In this document: piece after piece, positions 34,408 through 43,947 of the stretch
How positions within the stretch are numbered: position 1 is the first letter of the stretch
How the letters are laid out: each line of letters opens with the position of its first letter
Assembly: GCA_035691305.1 (NCBI GenBank)
Contig: DASSJF010000041.1
Location: 62,001-126,000 of the forward strand
DNA length: 64,000 nucleotides
Direction: 5' to 3'
From: a bacterium
GTDB lineage: Bacteria; Sysuimicrobiota; Sysuimicrobiia; Sysuimicrobiales; Segetimicrobiaceae
Notes under the pieces: generated by a model
Seen by the model: the letters and a program-made list of their open reading frames with translations, nothing else
Told to the model about the DNA's origin: nothing
Database searches by the model: none
Position numbers and translations under genes: made by a program

Positions 34408-35271
34408 CTATGCGGAGCCCGCGACGCGTCCTTCGTCGCGCACGGCCGCGCGCGCGGCCCGCGCGCTCTGCTGCACGGGCCCGAACCACCGCGCAAGGAG
34501 ATACGCTCCAAGGCTGAAGGTCGGGACGAAGAAACTCACCGGCAGCGAGGTGAGCACCGCGCAGACGATGCCGCCGAGCGTCGCGCCGAGAGCGATCAGC
34601 GTGCTGTACAGCGTGATGCGCGCCGGGCGCAGCGTGAGACGCTGGGCGGTGCCTGCCGGGGCGATCAGCAGCGTGAGGACCAGCAGGACGCCGATCACCT
34701 GTACCGTGACCGTGACCGCGAGCGCCAGCACGAGCAGGAACAGGGTGGAGAGAAGCCGGACCGGGACGCCGCGCGCGTCGGCGACCTCCGGGTCGATGCT
34801 CGCAAAGCGGAGCGGCCGGCCGATGACCGCGAGGCCCGCGAGCGCGACCGCGCCGACGACCGCGGCCCGGATCACGTCGTCCGTGCCGACGGCGAGGATC
34901 GATCCGAAGAGAATGCTGAACGCGTCGGTCGAATAGGTACGGTACAGGGTGAGAAACAGGACGCCGCACCCCGTGGAAAAGGCCAGGACGCTCCCGATCG
35001 CGACGTCGCGCTCGCGCAACCGCACGCCGAGCGAGCCGAAGCCGATCGCGGCGAGAAAGCTCGCCACGAGCACGCCGAGTTCGATCGGCAGCCTCAGGAA
35101 CACCGCCCCCGCCGCGCCGGCGAACGATACTTCGGCCAGGCCGTGCACCGCGAAGCCCTGGTTGCGGAGCGTCACGAAGGGCGCGACGCTGCCGGCCACG
35201 ATCGCGGTGACCGCCCCCACCATCAGCGCGTTGTGGACGAAGCCATACTGCCAGATCGAGGCCGGCGTCAT
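34408..35271 (-). CDS. Metal ABC transporter permease (ZnuB/MntB type)
   Basis: A 287-residue ABC-3 family permease with about eight hydrophobic helices. Family segments include FVTLRNQGFAVHGLAEVSFAG, VAIGSVLAFSTGCGVLFL, DPEVADARGVP and IGVLLVLTLLIAPAGTA. It imports zinc or manganese together with the ATPase and binding protein upstream. The ATG overlaps the ATPase stop by 4 bases. Confidence 0.92.
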   Translation of the reverse strand: MTPASIWQYGFVHNALMVGAVTAIVAGSVAPFVTLRNQGFAVHGLAEVSFAGAAGAVFLRLPIELGVLVASFLAAIGFGSLGVRLRERDVAIGSVLAFSTGCGVLFLTLYRTYSTDAFSILFGSILAVGTDDVIRAAVVGAVALAGLAVIGRPLRFASIDPEVADARGVPVRLLSTLFLLVLALAVTVTVQVIGVLLVLTLLIAPAGTAQRLTLRPARITLYSTLIALGATLGGIVCAVLTSLPVSFFVPTFSLGAYLLARWFGPVQQSARAARAAVRDEGRVAGSA

Positions 35272-36134
35272 GCGCGGTTGCGGGCGCCCGCGAGCCGGTG
35301 CGCGGGTTCGTCTTCGTGCGCGTGGGCGCCGAGGTCGGCCCCGAGGATCACGAGGCGCCCGGCGTGTCGCAATACTTCAACGGGCGCATCGTACAGCCGG
35401 CTGAGGGTCTGCGCGGACAGCACGTCGTCGACCGGTCCCAGCGCCCATCGGTGCGCCGCCAGCAGCAGGACGCGGTCGGAGAAGGGCAGGACCGGATTGA
35501 TGTCGTGCGTGACGAAGACGACCGTCGCTCCGCGGCGACGGTTCCAGTCCGAGATCAGCTCGACCACCGCGCGCTGATAGTAGAGGTCCAGACTCTGCAG
35601 CGGCTCGTCGCACAGCAGCAGCGCCGGCCTCGCGACGAGCGCCTGGGCGACTCGGAGGCGCTGCTGCTCGCCGCCCGACAGGCGCCCGACCGGCGTGTCC
35701 GCGTACGGTCGGGCGCCGACGAGGTCGAGCGCCTCGTCGATGCGGGCGCCGGATTCCGGGGTCCTGATCGGCGGGCCCCAGCGGTGTCCGTCGAGGCCGA
35801 AGCCGACGAGATCGCGGCCCAGCACCGGCAGGTCCGGATCGATCGCGCGGTACTGGGCCACGTATCCCACGTTCGGATCTCCGCGCCGCGGCGCGCGCCC
35901 GGCGAGGCGCACCGCGCCGGACGTCAGCGGCTGCAGGCCGAGCAGGACACGGAGCAGGGAGGTCTTGCCGGCGCCGTTGGGCCCGAGCACGACGAGAAAC
36001 TCGCCGCGCGGGACGGCGAAGGTGAGGTTCTCCCAGAGCCGGCGCGCGCCGAACGCCAGCGTCGCGGATTCGGCGGCCACCGCCGTGTCGGCGCTCCGCG
36101 CCGTGCCGCTGCTCGAGAGGATCCCGCCGCTCAT
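35268..36134 (-). CDS. Metal ABC transporter ATP-binding protein (ZnuC/MntA type)
   Basis: A 288-residue ATPase with Walker A GPNGAGKTS, Q-loop YVAQYRA, signature LSGGEQQR, Walker B LLLCDEP and switch His in VTHD. The open frame continues far upstream, but the ATG at 36134 overlaps the binding-protein stop (ATGA) and gives a normal length. The C-terminal tail holds AHAHEDEPAH, a small His/Asp/Glu cluster that might sense metal. Confidence 0.93.
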   Translation of the reverse strand: MSGGILSSSGTARSADTAVAAESATLAFGARRLWENLTFAVPRGEFLVVLGPNGAGKTSLLRVLLGLQPLTSGAVRLAGRAPRRGDPNVGYVAQYRAIDPDLPVLGRDLVGFGLDGHRWGPPIRTPESGARIDEALDLVGARPYADTPVGRLSGGEQQRLRVAQALVARPALLLCDEPLQSLDLYYQRAVVELISDWNRRRGATVVFVTHDINPVLPFSDRVLLLAAHRWALGPVDDVLSAQTLSRLYDAPVEVLRHAGRLVILGADLGAHAHEDEPAHRLAGARNRA

Positions 36135-37051
36135 CGTTCCCTGCTCAGGGCCCGCTCGATCTCGTTCAGCTGTTTGATCATCCAGTTCTGATAGGTGAGC
36201 CCCGGCGGCAGCGTCTCCGACACACCGACGACCGGCACGCCGAGGCGGGCCGCGTCCTTCCGGATCCGCTCCGTCACCCTGCTGACCGTCTGGACGTTGT
36301 AGACGAGCACCTTGATCTCGTGGAGGTGGAGTTGATCCTGCATCTCCGCGATCGCGCGGGCCGGGGGATCTTCGCCTTCTTCCACGGCTTTCTGGAACTC
36401 CCGCGACGTGAGGGTCTCCATGCCGAGCGCGACCGCCATGTTCTCGAAAATCGGCTCCGTCGCCCCGATCGGCGCGCCCGCAAACTTGGCGCGGATCGCC
36501 GCGATCTCGGTCCGAACGGGCCTGTAGGCGGCGTCGAAGCGCAGCAGCCGGCTTCGGTACGATTGGGCGCCCGCGGGGTCGACACGCACGAAGAAGTCGG
36601 TGAAGGCGCGCGCGAACTTGGGCATGATCGCCGGATCGTACCAGATGTGCCAGTTGTCGCCCGCTTTCTTGCCGGTGATCCGGGAGACGTCCAGCACCTC
36701 GCGCGTCGAATTCGGCGTGGCCTTGAGCAGCTTGGGCATGAAGCCGTCGTATCCGAGGCCGTTGATCACGACGAGCCGCGCCCGGCCGATCGCGGCCATG
36801 TCGCGCACGCTGCTCGCATACTCGTGCGGGTCCGCGATTGGATCGCTGATGATGCTCGTTACGGACGCGCGGCCGCCGGCGATCTGGGCGATGACGTCTC
36901 CGTAGAAGTTCTCGGCGGCGACGACCGTAATCTTCGCCGGGGCCGCCTGAGCGGCATCGACCCACGGCCGTCCGGCCCTGCGGCCGAGCAGCGCGATCGC
37001 CGCGGCGGCGGCGCCGGCCAGTACCGCGCGTCTCCCGAACGAGGGTGTCAC
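36131..37051 (-). CDS. Metal ABC transporter substrate-binding protein (ZnuA/TroA type)
   Basis: A 306-residue cluster A-I binding protein. The N-terminus has a twin-Arg then hydrophobic stretch (GRRAVLAGAAAAAIALLG), consistent with export. Likely metal ligands are H in DPHEYAS, H in NWHIWYDP and E in GATEPIFE. There is no long His-rich loop of the kind common in dedicated zinc proteins, so zinc versus manganese is open. GTG start with a weak ribosome-binding site; it lies 54 bases after the Fur-family gene. Confidence 0.9.
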   Translation of the reverse strand: MTPSFGRRAVLAGAAAAAIALLGRRAGRPWVDAAQAAPAKITVVAAENFYGDVIAQIAGGRASVTSIISDPIADPHEYASSVRDMAAIGRARLVVINGLGYDGFMPKLLKATPNSTREVLDVSRITGKKAGDNWHIWYDPAIMPKFARAFTDFFVRVDPAGAQSYRSRLLRFDAAYRPVRTEIAAIRAKFAGAPIGATEPIFENMAVALGMETLTSREFQKAVEEGEDPPARAIAEMQDQLHLHEIKVLVYNVQTVSRVTERIRKDAARLGVPVVGVSETLPPGLTYQNWMIKQLNEIERALSRER

Positions 37052-37105
37052 CGAGGTTCCCGTCGACGCGGGCCTCTCGTCGCGAGGCGTGCCAAACGGG
37101 TCCGG

Positions 37106-37525
37106 TCAGCCCGCCCGCTGGCAGCTCTGACAGAGCCCCAAGAGATCGAGACGGTGTCCCTGAACGAGGAACCCGGTGCCGCGGAGTCGCTTCCCGGCAA
37201 GCGAGTCCAGGAGGCAGCCGTCGGTGGCTTCGATCGTGCCGCAGCGCCGGCAGATCGTGTGGTCGTGGTGACGGTCCGACAGCCCGAAGTGGGCGACGCC
37301 GCGGATGTCGACCTCTTCCACGAGGCCGGCCCTCCGCATCCGCTCGAGGATGCGGTAGGCGGTGACGAGACCGAGCCCGTCGGTGCGGCGTTGCGCACGC
37401 TGCCAGACGTTCTGACACGTCGCGAGGTGGCGGCCGGCGGCAAGAGTTTCGAGCACCGCCACGCGCTGCGGTGTGACGCGCAGGCCGGCGCGGCGAAGCA
37501 GGGCGTGGAGACGATGTCGGGTCAC
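37106..37525 (-). CDS. Fur family metal-responsive regulator (Zur-like)
   Basis: A 139-residue Fur-fold repressor. The N-terminal winged helix has LRVTPQRVAVLETL and VTAYRILERMRRAGLV. The dimerisation domain carries RHHDHTICRRC and a second CQSC, the Cys4 structural zinc site. The GTG start has GGAGGT 5 bases upstream. It is the first gene of the unit that continues with the ZnuACB-like transporter, so Zur (or Mur) function is the natural reading. A palindromic box lies 40 bases upstream. Confidence 0.9.
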   Translation of the reverse strand: MTRHRLHALLRRAGLRVTPQRVAVLETLAAGRHLATCQNVWQRAQRRTDGLGLVTAYRILERMRRAGLVEEVDIRGVAHFGLSDRHHDHTICRRCGTIEATDGCLLDSLAGKRLRGTGFLVQGHRLDLLGLCQSCQRAG

Positions 37526-37564
37526 CGTCCACCTCCGGGTCTGGACACCGCGTTTCTTCCGATA

Positions 37565-37586
37565 GTTATTTTCTTATGAAAATGAC
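37565..37586. promoter_or_regulatory. Fur/Zur-type palindromic operator
   Basis: GTTATTTTC (37565-37573) and GAAAATGAC (37578-37586) form an inverted repeat, with 8 of 9 arm positions matching, around TTAT. Size and AT-rich character suit Fur-family boxes and contrast with the GC-rich surroundings. It sits 40 bases before the Fur-family gene and about 190 before the divergent cyclophilin gene. Autoregulation of the metal operon is likely. Confidence 0.7.
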
Positions 37587-37774
37587 TGTCGTCTACACTC
37601 GACACTGTAGCGGAGCGGCGGCCGCGCGTCAAGCGAAGCGACAGAGGCTAGGGGCTCAGCAGGCGGCCGTGCGGCGCGGACGGTATCACCGCGGCCGCCG
37701 CGAGATCCACGGCGGTGATCGCGAGGCCCGTCGGGATGAAGGAACGCCGCCGTGTTCGTGGGAAGGAGAGGTGC

Positions 37775-38449
<675 letters not shown>

Positions 38450-38468
38450 CGGCTCGGACGGCGCCGGC

Positions 38469-39647
38469 ATGGCCCAGCGCGTCGCGGTCGTCGGTGGGGG
38501 AGCCGTCGGCAGCTCGGTCGCCTACTTTCTCGCGAGCCATCCGCGGTTTCGGGGCAGCGTCGTGGTGATCGAACGCGATCCGAGCTACCGCTACGCGTCG
38601 TCCGCGCTCTCGGCGAGCGCGATCCGCCAGCAGTTTTCCACGCCGGTCAACATCGAAATCTCCCGCTTCGGCATCGACTTTCTGCGGCATATCGGCGCGC
38701 ATCTTTCGGTCGGCGGCGATCGCGCCGACGTCGGGCTGGCGGAGCCCGGTTACCTCTTTCTCGCGACCGCGGCAGGCGTGCCGGTGCTCGAGCAGAACCA
38801 CCGGGTCCAGCGCGAGCACGGCGTCGACGTGACCCTGCTCACCCCGGGGCAGCTGGCTCGGCATTTTCCGTGGATGAACGTCGGGAGCATCGCCGCCGCC
38901 TCACTCGGCCTCTCGGGCGAAGGCTGGTTCGACGGGTACGCGCTGCTGCAGGCGTTTCGCCGCAAGGCGTTGTCGCTCGGGGTCACCTACACGGCGCAGG
39001 CCGCGGCCGGGTTTGTCCGGGCCGGACGGCGCGTGACGGCGGTGACGCTGGCCGACGGGTCGACGGTGCCGTGCGACGCCGCGGTCAACGCGGCGGGACC
39101 GTGGGCCGCCAAGGTCGCGGCGATGCTCGAGATCGATCTGCCGGTGCGCGCGCGCCGCCGCTGCGTGTTTCTGTTTGCCTGCCGCACCGGGCTGCCCGGC
39201 TGCCCGCTCGTGATCGACCCGTCGGGCATTTGGTTCCGCGCGGACGGGCCGAACTTTCTGACGGGCGCGCCGCCGCGGAGCGGCGAGCCCGATCCCGACG
39301 ACGCGCCCCTCGACGAAGTGGACGAACGGTTATTCCCCGACCGCATCTGGCCCGTGCTCGCCGGACGGGTCCCGGCGTTCGAGGCGGTCAAGGTCTTGAA
39401 GAGCTGGGCCGGATACTACGAGTACAACACCGTGGACCACAACGGGATCGTCGGACCGCATCCGGCGTACGAAAACGTCGTCTTTGCCAACGGCTTCAGC
39501 GGGCACGGGCTGCAGCAGTCCCCCGCGGTCGGCCGCGGCGTCGCGGAGTTGATCGTCGACGGCGGCTACCGCACCCTCGACTTGACCCCGCTTGCGTTCG
39601 ACCGGCTGCTCCAGGGCCGGCGCCTCGTCGAGCTCAACGTCATCTAG
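38469..39647 (+). CDS. FAD-dependent oxidoreductase of the DAO family (D-amino acid / sarcosine oxidase-like)
   Basis: A 392-residue flavoprotein. The N-terminal dinucleotide-binding motif is VAVVGGGAVGSSVAYFLA followed by VVVIERD. A C-terminal nucleotide-contact segment reads VVFANGFSGHGLQQSPAVGRG. The segment YYEYNTVDHNGIVG is typical of FOXRED1-like and glycine/sarcosine oxidase-like members. It oxidises an amine or amino acid; the substrate is unknown. It follows the cyclophilin by 19 bases and converges with the DinB-like gene, 6 bases between stops. Confidence 0.9.
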   Translation: MAQRVAVVGGGAVGSSVAYFLASHPRFRGSVVVIERDPSYRYASSALSASAIRQQFSTPVNIEISRFGIDFLRHIGAHLSVGGDRADVGLAEPGYLFLATAAGVPVLEQNHRVQREHGVDVTLLTPGQLARHFPWMNVGSIAAASLGLSGEGWFDGYALLQAFRRKALSLGVTYTAQAAAGFVRAGRRVTAVTLADGSTVPCDAAVNAAGPWAAKVAAMLEIDLPVRARRRCVFLFACRTGLPGCPLVIDPSGIWFRADGPNFLTGAPPRSGEPDPDDAPLDEVDERLFPDRIWPVLAGRVPAFEAVKVLKSWAGYYEYNTVDHNGIVGPHPAYENVVFANGFSGHGLQQSPAVGRGVAELIVDGGYRTLDLTPLAFDRLLQGRRLVELNVI

Positions 39648-39653
39648 TCTCGT

Positions 39654-40157
39654 TCACTCCGACCGCTGCACCGATACGATCGGATGTTCCCGGGCCGGCG
39701 GCGCCTGTTCGAGCCCGACGCGGCCGATCGCGATGTCGGCGACAAAATAGTTTTCGCCCCGCACCGGGGAGCCCGCCAGCCGTCGGCGCGTCGCGAGCTG
39801 TCCGAGGTGCGTCAACGCGTCCGCGATCGGTCCCTGAAACAGCCGCTCCGCGGGCGCCTCGATCGGCGCCGGCGAGGCGAGGTAGGCGTCGAACGCCGCG
39901 AGCGCGCCGAAGAACCGCTCCACCTCGCCCCCCCACTCGCCGGGCGCCGAATTGTGCCACGCCGACCGGCCTGTGGCCATCGACAGGGCCCAACCCATGA
40001 GATCGCCCATGTGCGAGAGGATGCGCGCCGGCGTCATCGCCGTCGGCTCCGCGAGCAGGAAGCCGCCGAAGCCGGGCGGCGCGTCCCGCACGGTTTTCGC
40101 GGTCCGGTAGGCCAGCGTTGCGAGGCAGTGCCGCAGCCACGTGCGCTCATCCATCAT
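39654..40157 (-). CDS. DinB-like four-helix protein
   Basis: A 167-residue helical protein. His residues at ILSHMGDLMGW and LTHLGQLATRR occupy places where DinB/YfiT-fold proteins bind metal, and the W-x-x-E-V-E-R-F-F segment also fits. DinB-fold proteins include thiol transferases dependent on bacillithiol or mycothiol, but function here is unknown. The ATGATGA at its start overlaps the LivM stop, placing it at the end of the Liv operon. Confidence 0.65.
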   Translation of the reverse strand: MMDERTWLRHCLATLAYRTAKTVRDAPPGFGGFLLAEPTAMTPARILSHMGDLMGWALSMATGRSAWHNSAPGEWGGEVERFFGALAAFDAYLASPAPIEAPAERLFQGPIADALTHLGQLATRRRLAGSPVRGENYFVADIAIGRVGLEQAPPAREHPIVSVQRSE

Positions 40158-41110
40158 GGCGTCGAGGTCACCTCCGTCGTGTGAATCGCGCGCGGCCGGT
40201 CGAGCAGCCCGCGCGCCGCCTGGACGATGCCGCCCGGCAGCGCGATCACGATCGCGATGAACAGCAGGCCGAAGATGAGAAGATGGAGTTCGCCGAGCCG
40301 CAGGGCCAGCGCCTCCCGCAGCGCCAGGAAGACGAGCGCGCCGGCGATCGGGCCGGCCACCGTGCCGACGCCGCCGAGATAGACGATCAGCAGCGGATCG
40401 AACGTCCAGAGCGGGCTGAAGGCGAAGCTCGGATAGAAGCCGACGTGGTAGTAGGCGAAGACGCCCCCGGCGGCGCCCGCGAGCGCGCTCGAGATCACGA
40501 ACGCCGCCAGCGTGTGTCCGTACGCGTTCACGCCGACGCTCTCGGCGACCGCTTCGTCTTCGCGCACGGCCACAAGGCCCCGGCCGAATCGCGAGCGCGC
40601 GATCCACGCGGCGGCGCCGGTGGTGACGGCCGCGAGGCCGAGGGCCAGATAGTAGCGCGGCGCGAGCGTGTACGCGGCGAGCGCGCGCGGCGGCAGCGCG
40701 GCGATCTCGGGCAGCACATTGCCCGCCGTGATCCGCAGAATCTCCGCGACGGCGAGCGTGCCGATCGCGAAGTACGGCCCGCGAAGCCGCAGCGCCGGCG
40801 CGCCGATGAGGACTCCCGTCGCCGCCGCGACGCCGGTGCCGGCCCCCAGCGCCGCGGCGATCGGCGTGCCGGCCGTCCACAGAAACCGCGTCGTCAGCGC
40901 ACCCAGGCCGAAGAGCGCCGCGTGGCCGAGGTTGACCTGGCCGCTGAACCCGCCGAGTACGTTCCAGGACTGCGCCAGCGCGATGTACAGCAGCACGAGG
41001 AACGTCCAGGAGAGGACGGCGCGGCTGTGCGTGAGGACCGGAAGAAGCGCCGCCGCGACCGCGGCGGCGGCGAGCGCCGCGCCGCCGAGGGTCAGGCGGG
41101 CGTTCGTCAT
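40154..41110 (-). CDS. livM: Branched-chain amino acid-type ABC permease (LivM)
   Basis: A 318-residue permease with about nine hydrophobic segments. LivM landmarks are LAQSWNVLGGFSGQVNLGHAA, LRLRGPYFAIGTLAVAEI, a coupling loop VREDEAVAESVGVNAY and GGVGTVAGPIAGALVF. Its start overlaps the LivH stop and its stop overlaps the DinB-like start. Ligand could be an amino acid, amide or urea-type compound. Confidence 0.92.
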   Translation of the reverse strand: MTNARLTLGGAALAAAAVAAALLPVLTHSRAVLSWTFLVLLYIALAQSWNVLGGFSGQVNLGHAALFGLGALTTRFLWTAGTPIAAALGAGTGVAAATGVLIGAPALRLRGPYFAIGTLAVAEILRITAGNVLPEIAALPPRALAAYTLAPRYYLALGLAAVTTGAAAWIARSRFGRGLVAVREDEAVAESVGVNAYGHTLAAFVISSALAGAAGGVFAYYHVGFYPSFAFSPLWTFDPLLIVYLGGVGTVAGPIAGALVFLALREALALRLGELHLLIFGLLFIAIVIALPGGIVQAARGLLDRPRAIHTTEVTSTP

Positions 41111-41976
41111 CCGCGCGCGAACAGGCCCTGCGGCCGGATGGCGAGGACGGCCAGAAACAGGACGAGGCCCGCCACTTCCCGGTAGGCGTTTCCGAGCAGC
41201 ACGCCGCTCACGGATTCCACCACACCGAGACCGAGCCCGGCGATGAAGGCGCCGGCGACGCTGCCGAGCCCGCCGAGCACCACGACGATCAGCGCCTTGA
41301 GCGTCCACGCGAGGCCGATCGATGGACTGACCGCGTCGGTGACGGCGGCCAACGTTCCGGCGACACCGGCGAGCGCGCTCCCGAGTCCGAACGCCGACAG
41401 AAAGACCGCCGGGACCGGGATACCGGCCAGCGACGCCGCGTCGACGTCCTCCGCGGTGGCGCGGATGGCCTTGCCGGGGTAGGTGTGGTGCAGGAAGACA
41501 TGCAGCGCGGTCACCGCCACGAACGCGACGGCCAGCGCGCCGAGCCGCGCGAGCGGAATCACGACCGGACCCGCCGGCAGGACGCCGCCCGCGTAGGCGG
41601 TCGTCACCGCCCGCTCGTCCCCCGTCCACGCGGCGAGCGCGATCGTCTGGAGCACGAGCGCGAGGCCGAACCCGATCAGGATGGAGTCCTTGAGCTTCGT
41701 TTCCTCCGCGGCGCGGAGCAGCCGGCCGAAGAGCACGCGGTAGAGCAGCATGCCGACGAGAAACAGCGCCGCGCCGCCCGGCAGCACCGAGACGAACGGA
41801 TCGACGTGCCAGAGGGTGAAGAACCAGAACGCGGCGTAGCCGCCGAGCATGATCAGCTCTCCGTGGGCGACGTTCAGCATCTTCAGCACACCGAAGACGA
41901 GCGTGAGACCGACCGCGGCGAGGCCGTAGAGCGCGCCGATCAGCAGGCCGAAGACCGTGCTCTGCATGAGAATCAT
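41107..41976 (-). CDS. livH: Branched-chain amino acid-type ABC permease (LivH)
   Basis: A 289-residue permease with LIGALYGLAAVGLTLVFGVLKMLNVAHGE, the coupling loop RATAEDVDAASLAGIPV and VVLGGLGSVAGAFIAGL. The ATG at 41976 overlaps the LivG stop (ATGA) and is preferred to the ATG at 41967. Confidence 0.92.
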   Translation of the reverse strand: MILMQSTVFGLLIGALYGLAAVGLTLVFGVLKMLNVAHGELIMLGGYAAFWFFTLWHVDPFVSVLPGGAALFLVGMLLYRVLFGRLLRAAEETKLKDSILIGFGLALVLQTIALAAWTGDERAVTTAYAGGVLPAGPVVIPLARLGALAVAFVAVTALHVFLHHTYPGKAIRATAEDVDAASLAGIPVPAVFLSAFGLGSALAGVAGTLAAVTDAVSPSIGLAWTLKALIVVVLGGLGSVAGAFIAGLGLGVVESVSGVLLGNAYREVAGLVLFLAVLAIRPQGLFARG

Positions 41977-42704
41977 CCGCCCAGGTAGACCTCGACTACC
42001 CCGGCGTGCCGGAGCACGTCCTCCGGCCGGCCTTCCGCGATCTTGCGGCCGGCGTCGAGGACGACGACCCGGTCGCACAGATCGCGAATGGCGCCGATGT
42101 TGTGCTCGACGATCACCATCGTGATGCCGCCGCCGCGCAGCCGCCGGAACAGCGCGAGCAGGGCGCCGACTTCCGTCGGATTGAGGCCGGCCGCCGGCTC
42201 GTCGAGCAGCAACAGGCGCGGCCCCGCGGCGAGCGCCCGGGCGACCTCCAGGCGCTTGCGTTCGGCGAGGGAGAGTGTGCCGGCCGGCCGCGCCGCGAGA
42301 TCCGCGAGCCCGCAGAACCGGAGGCACTCGAGCGCGTCCGACCGCGCCTGCCCAAACGCCGCGGCGCGTTCCCGCCCGTAGAGGCGCGCCAGGAGGACGT
42401 TGTCGAGCACGGAGAGCCCGGAGAGCGCCCGGACCAGCTGAAACGTACGCGCGATGCCGAGCGCCGCCCGCCGGTAGGGCGCGAGCCGCGTGATGTCGCG
42501 GCCGTCGAAGACGACCGCGCCGCGGTCGGGCGCGAGCGCCCCGGCGATCAGGTGGAAGACGGTGGTCTTTCCGGATCCGTTCGGACCGAGGAGGCCCAAA
42601 ATCTCCCCGGTCCGAACCGTGAACGAGAGATCGTTGACCGCGCGCAGCCCGCCGAACGTCTTCGCGAGGCCACGCGCGTCGAGCAGATCGGGACTAGCGG
42701 GCAC
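41973..42704 (-). CDS. livG: Branched-chain amino acid-type ABC ATPase (LivG)
   Basis: A 243-residue ATPase: Walker A GPNGSGKTT, LivG-specific ARTFQLVRALSGLSVLDNV, signature LSLAERKR (degenerate from LSGGQ, as usual in LivG), Walker B LLLLDEP and VEHN with the switch His. The GTG start lies 11 bases inside the end of the binding-protein gene. The partner ATPase LivF is not in the cluster. Confidence 0.92.
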   Translation of the reverse strand: MPASPDLLDARGLAKTFGGLRAVNDLSFTVRTGEILGLLGPNGSGKTTVFHLIAGALAPDRGAVVFDGRDITRLAPYRRAALGIARTFQLVRALSGLSVLDNVLLARLYGRERAAAFGQARSDALECLRFCGLADLAARPAGTLSLAERKRLEVARALAAGPRLLLLDEPAAGLNPTEVGALLALFRRLRGGGITMVIVEHNIGAIRDLCDRVVVLDAGRKIAEGRPEDVLRHAGVVEVYLGG

Positions 42705-43896
42705 GCCAGGGCGGAGCCGGATAGATCAGCCGCACGCCGCCGAGGTCTCTCGGCCACACCAGTTCCTGTTTCCCGGCCTGCCATTGGACGAAGACGGTCG
42801 TCACGATGCCCGTGCCGTCGGGCCGGAACCGCACGGGTCCCATCACGGTCTGCATGTTCGTCGCCGCCATCGCGTCGCGGATCGCGCCCGGATCCAGCCG
42901 TCCCGCGCGGCCGATCGCGTTGGCCACGATCTGGACGCACGCGTACGCCGGGCCAACGATCACGTCCGCCGGACGGTGAAAGCGCTGCTCGTGCTCGGCG
43001 TTGAGCTGCGCTACGCCCGGGGACTTGAGGTCGTGGTGCCAGCCCGGCGCCAGCAGCACGTCGTCGCCGTCCTTGCCGAGCGCCTGCGCCCAGCTGGCGA
43101 CGTCGGCGGCCCGGATCAGCACGATGGCCTTCGGGTTGAAGTCGAGCTCCTTCATCTGGCGGATCATCGTGATCCCGTCGGGCGGGTTCGGCAGCGCGAA
43201 GACGGCGTCGGCGCCCGCGCTCTTCGCCCGCAGGATGATGTCGGACATGTCCCGCGACAGCGGCGTATACTGCGCCCGCAGCACGATCTGGTAGCCGTAC
43301 TCGCGCGACCGCGACGTCCAGACGTCGCCCATCTCCTGGCCCCAGTCCGTCCGCTCCTGGAAGATCGCGACGCGCCGGGGCCGCTGTTCGGCGGGGATGC
43401 TCGCGTTCAGCATGCGGTACGTCTCGGGGCCGAGGTCCGGCGACTTCGGGAACGGGGAGAAGAGGTACCGGAAGCCCTGCTCGTGGATCTTGTGCAGCGC
43501 GAACGCCACGCCGCAGTACGGGAGTTTGTCCTTCTCCGCCACCGGCGCCGCCGCCGCGTGCATGTCGCTCGCGAAGCCGCCGAGCAGCGCGACGACACCC
43601 TGGCCGGCCAGCGTCTCGATCCGGGTCACGGTCTTCGTCGGGTCGGATTCGTCGTCGAGCACGGACAGCTGCAGCTGGACGCGCTGACCGCCGACCGTCA
43701 CGCCGCCCGCGCGGTTGATGTCGTCCACCGCGAGCTCGTATCCGGCGCGCACCTGCGCCCCCCCGCCGCCGTACCGCCCGGTCAGCGGAATGACGCTGCC
43801 GAGCTTCGCGGCCGCCGCCGGCGCCCCGACCGAGCCGGTCGCGGGTAGGCCCACCACGAGCACCGCAAGCGCCACTGCCGCCAACAGATTACGCAT
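42694..43896 (-). CDS. Branched-chain amino acid-type ABC binding protein (LivK-like)
   Basis: A 400-residue periplasmic binding protein with a cleavable signal (residues about 1-29, ending APAAAA). The mature start reads KLGSVIPLTGRYGGGGAQVRAGYELAVDDIN, and later parts include VALLGGFASDMHAAAAPVAE. It is the first transport gene of the Liv unit, 51 bases after the MetE-like gene. Confidence 0.92.
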   Translation of the reverse strand: MRNLLAAVALAVLVVGLPATGSVGAPAAAAKLGSVIPLTGRYGGGGAQVRAGYELAVDDINRAGGVTVGGQRVQLQLSVLDDESDPTKTVTRIETLAGQGVVALLGGFASDMHAAAAPVAEKDKLPYCGVAFALHKIHEQGFRYLFSPFPKSPDLGPETYRMLNASIPAEQRPRRVAIFQERTDWGQEMGDVWTSRSREYGYQIVLRAQYTPLSRDMSDIILRAKSAGADAVFALPNPPDGITMIRQMKELDFNPKAIVLIRAADVASWAQALGKDGDDVLLAPGWHHDLKSPGVAQLNAEHEQRFHRPADVIVGPAYACVQIVANAIGRAGRLDPGAIRDAMAATNMQTVMGPVRFRPDGTGIVTTVFVQWQAGKQELVWPRDLGGVRLIYPAPPWRAR

Positions 43897-43947
43897 CTGT
43901 CACCCCCCAGCGTGTGCGGCCCTCCGGCCGCCGATGCGACCCCCGGG

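Noticed and set aside
35268-37532. A 754-codon version of the metal ATPase
   Set aside because: The extra upstream part overlaps the binding-protein and Fur genes in another frame. The ATG at 36134 gives the normal length and an ATGA junction.
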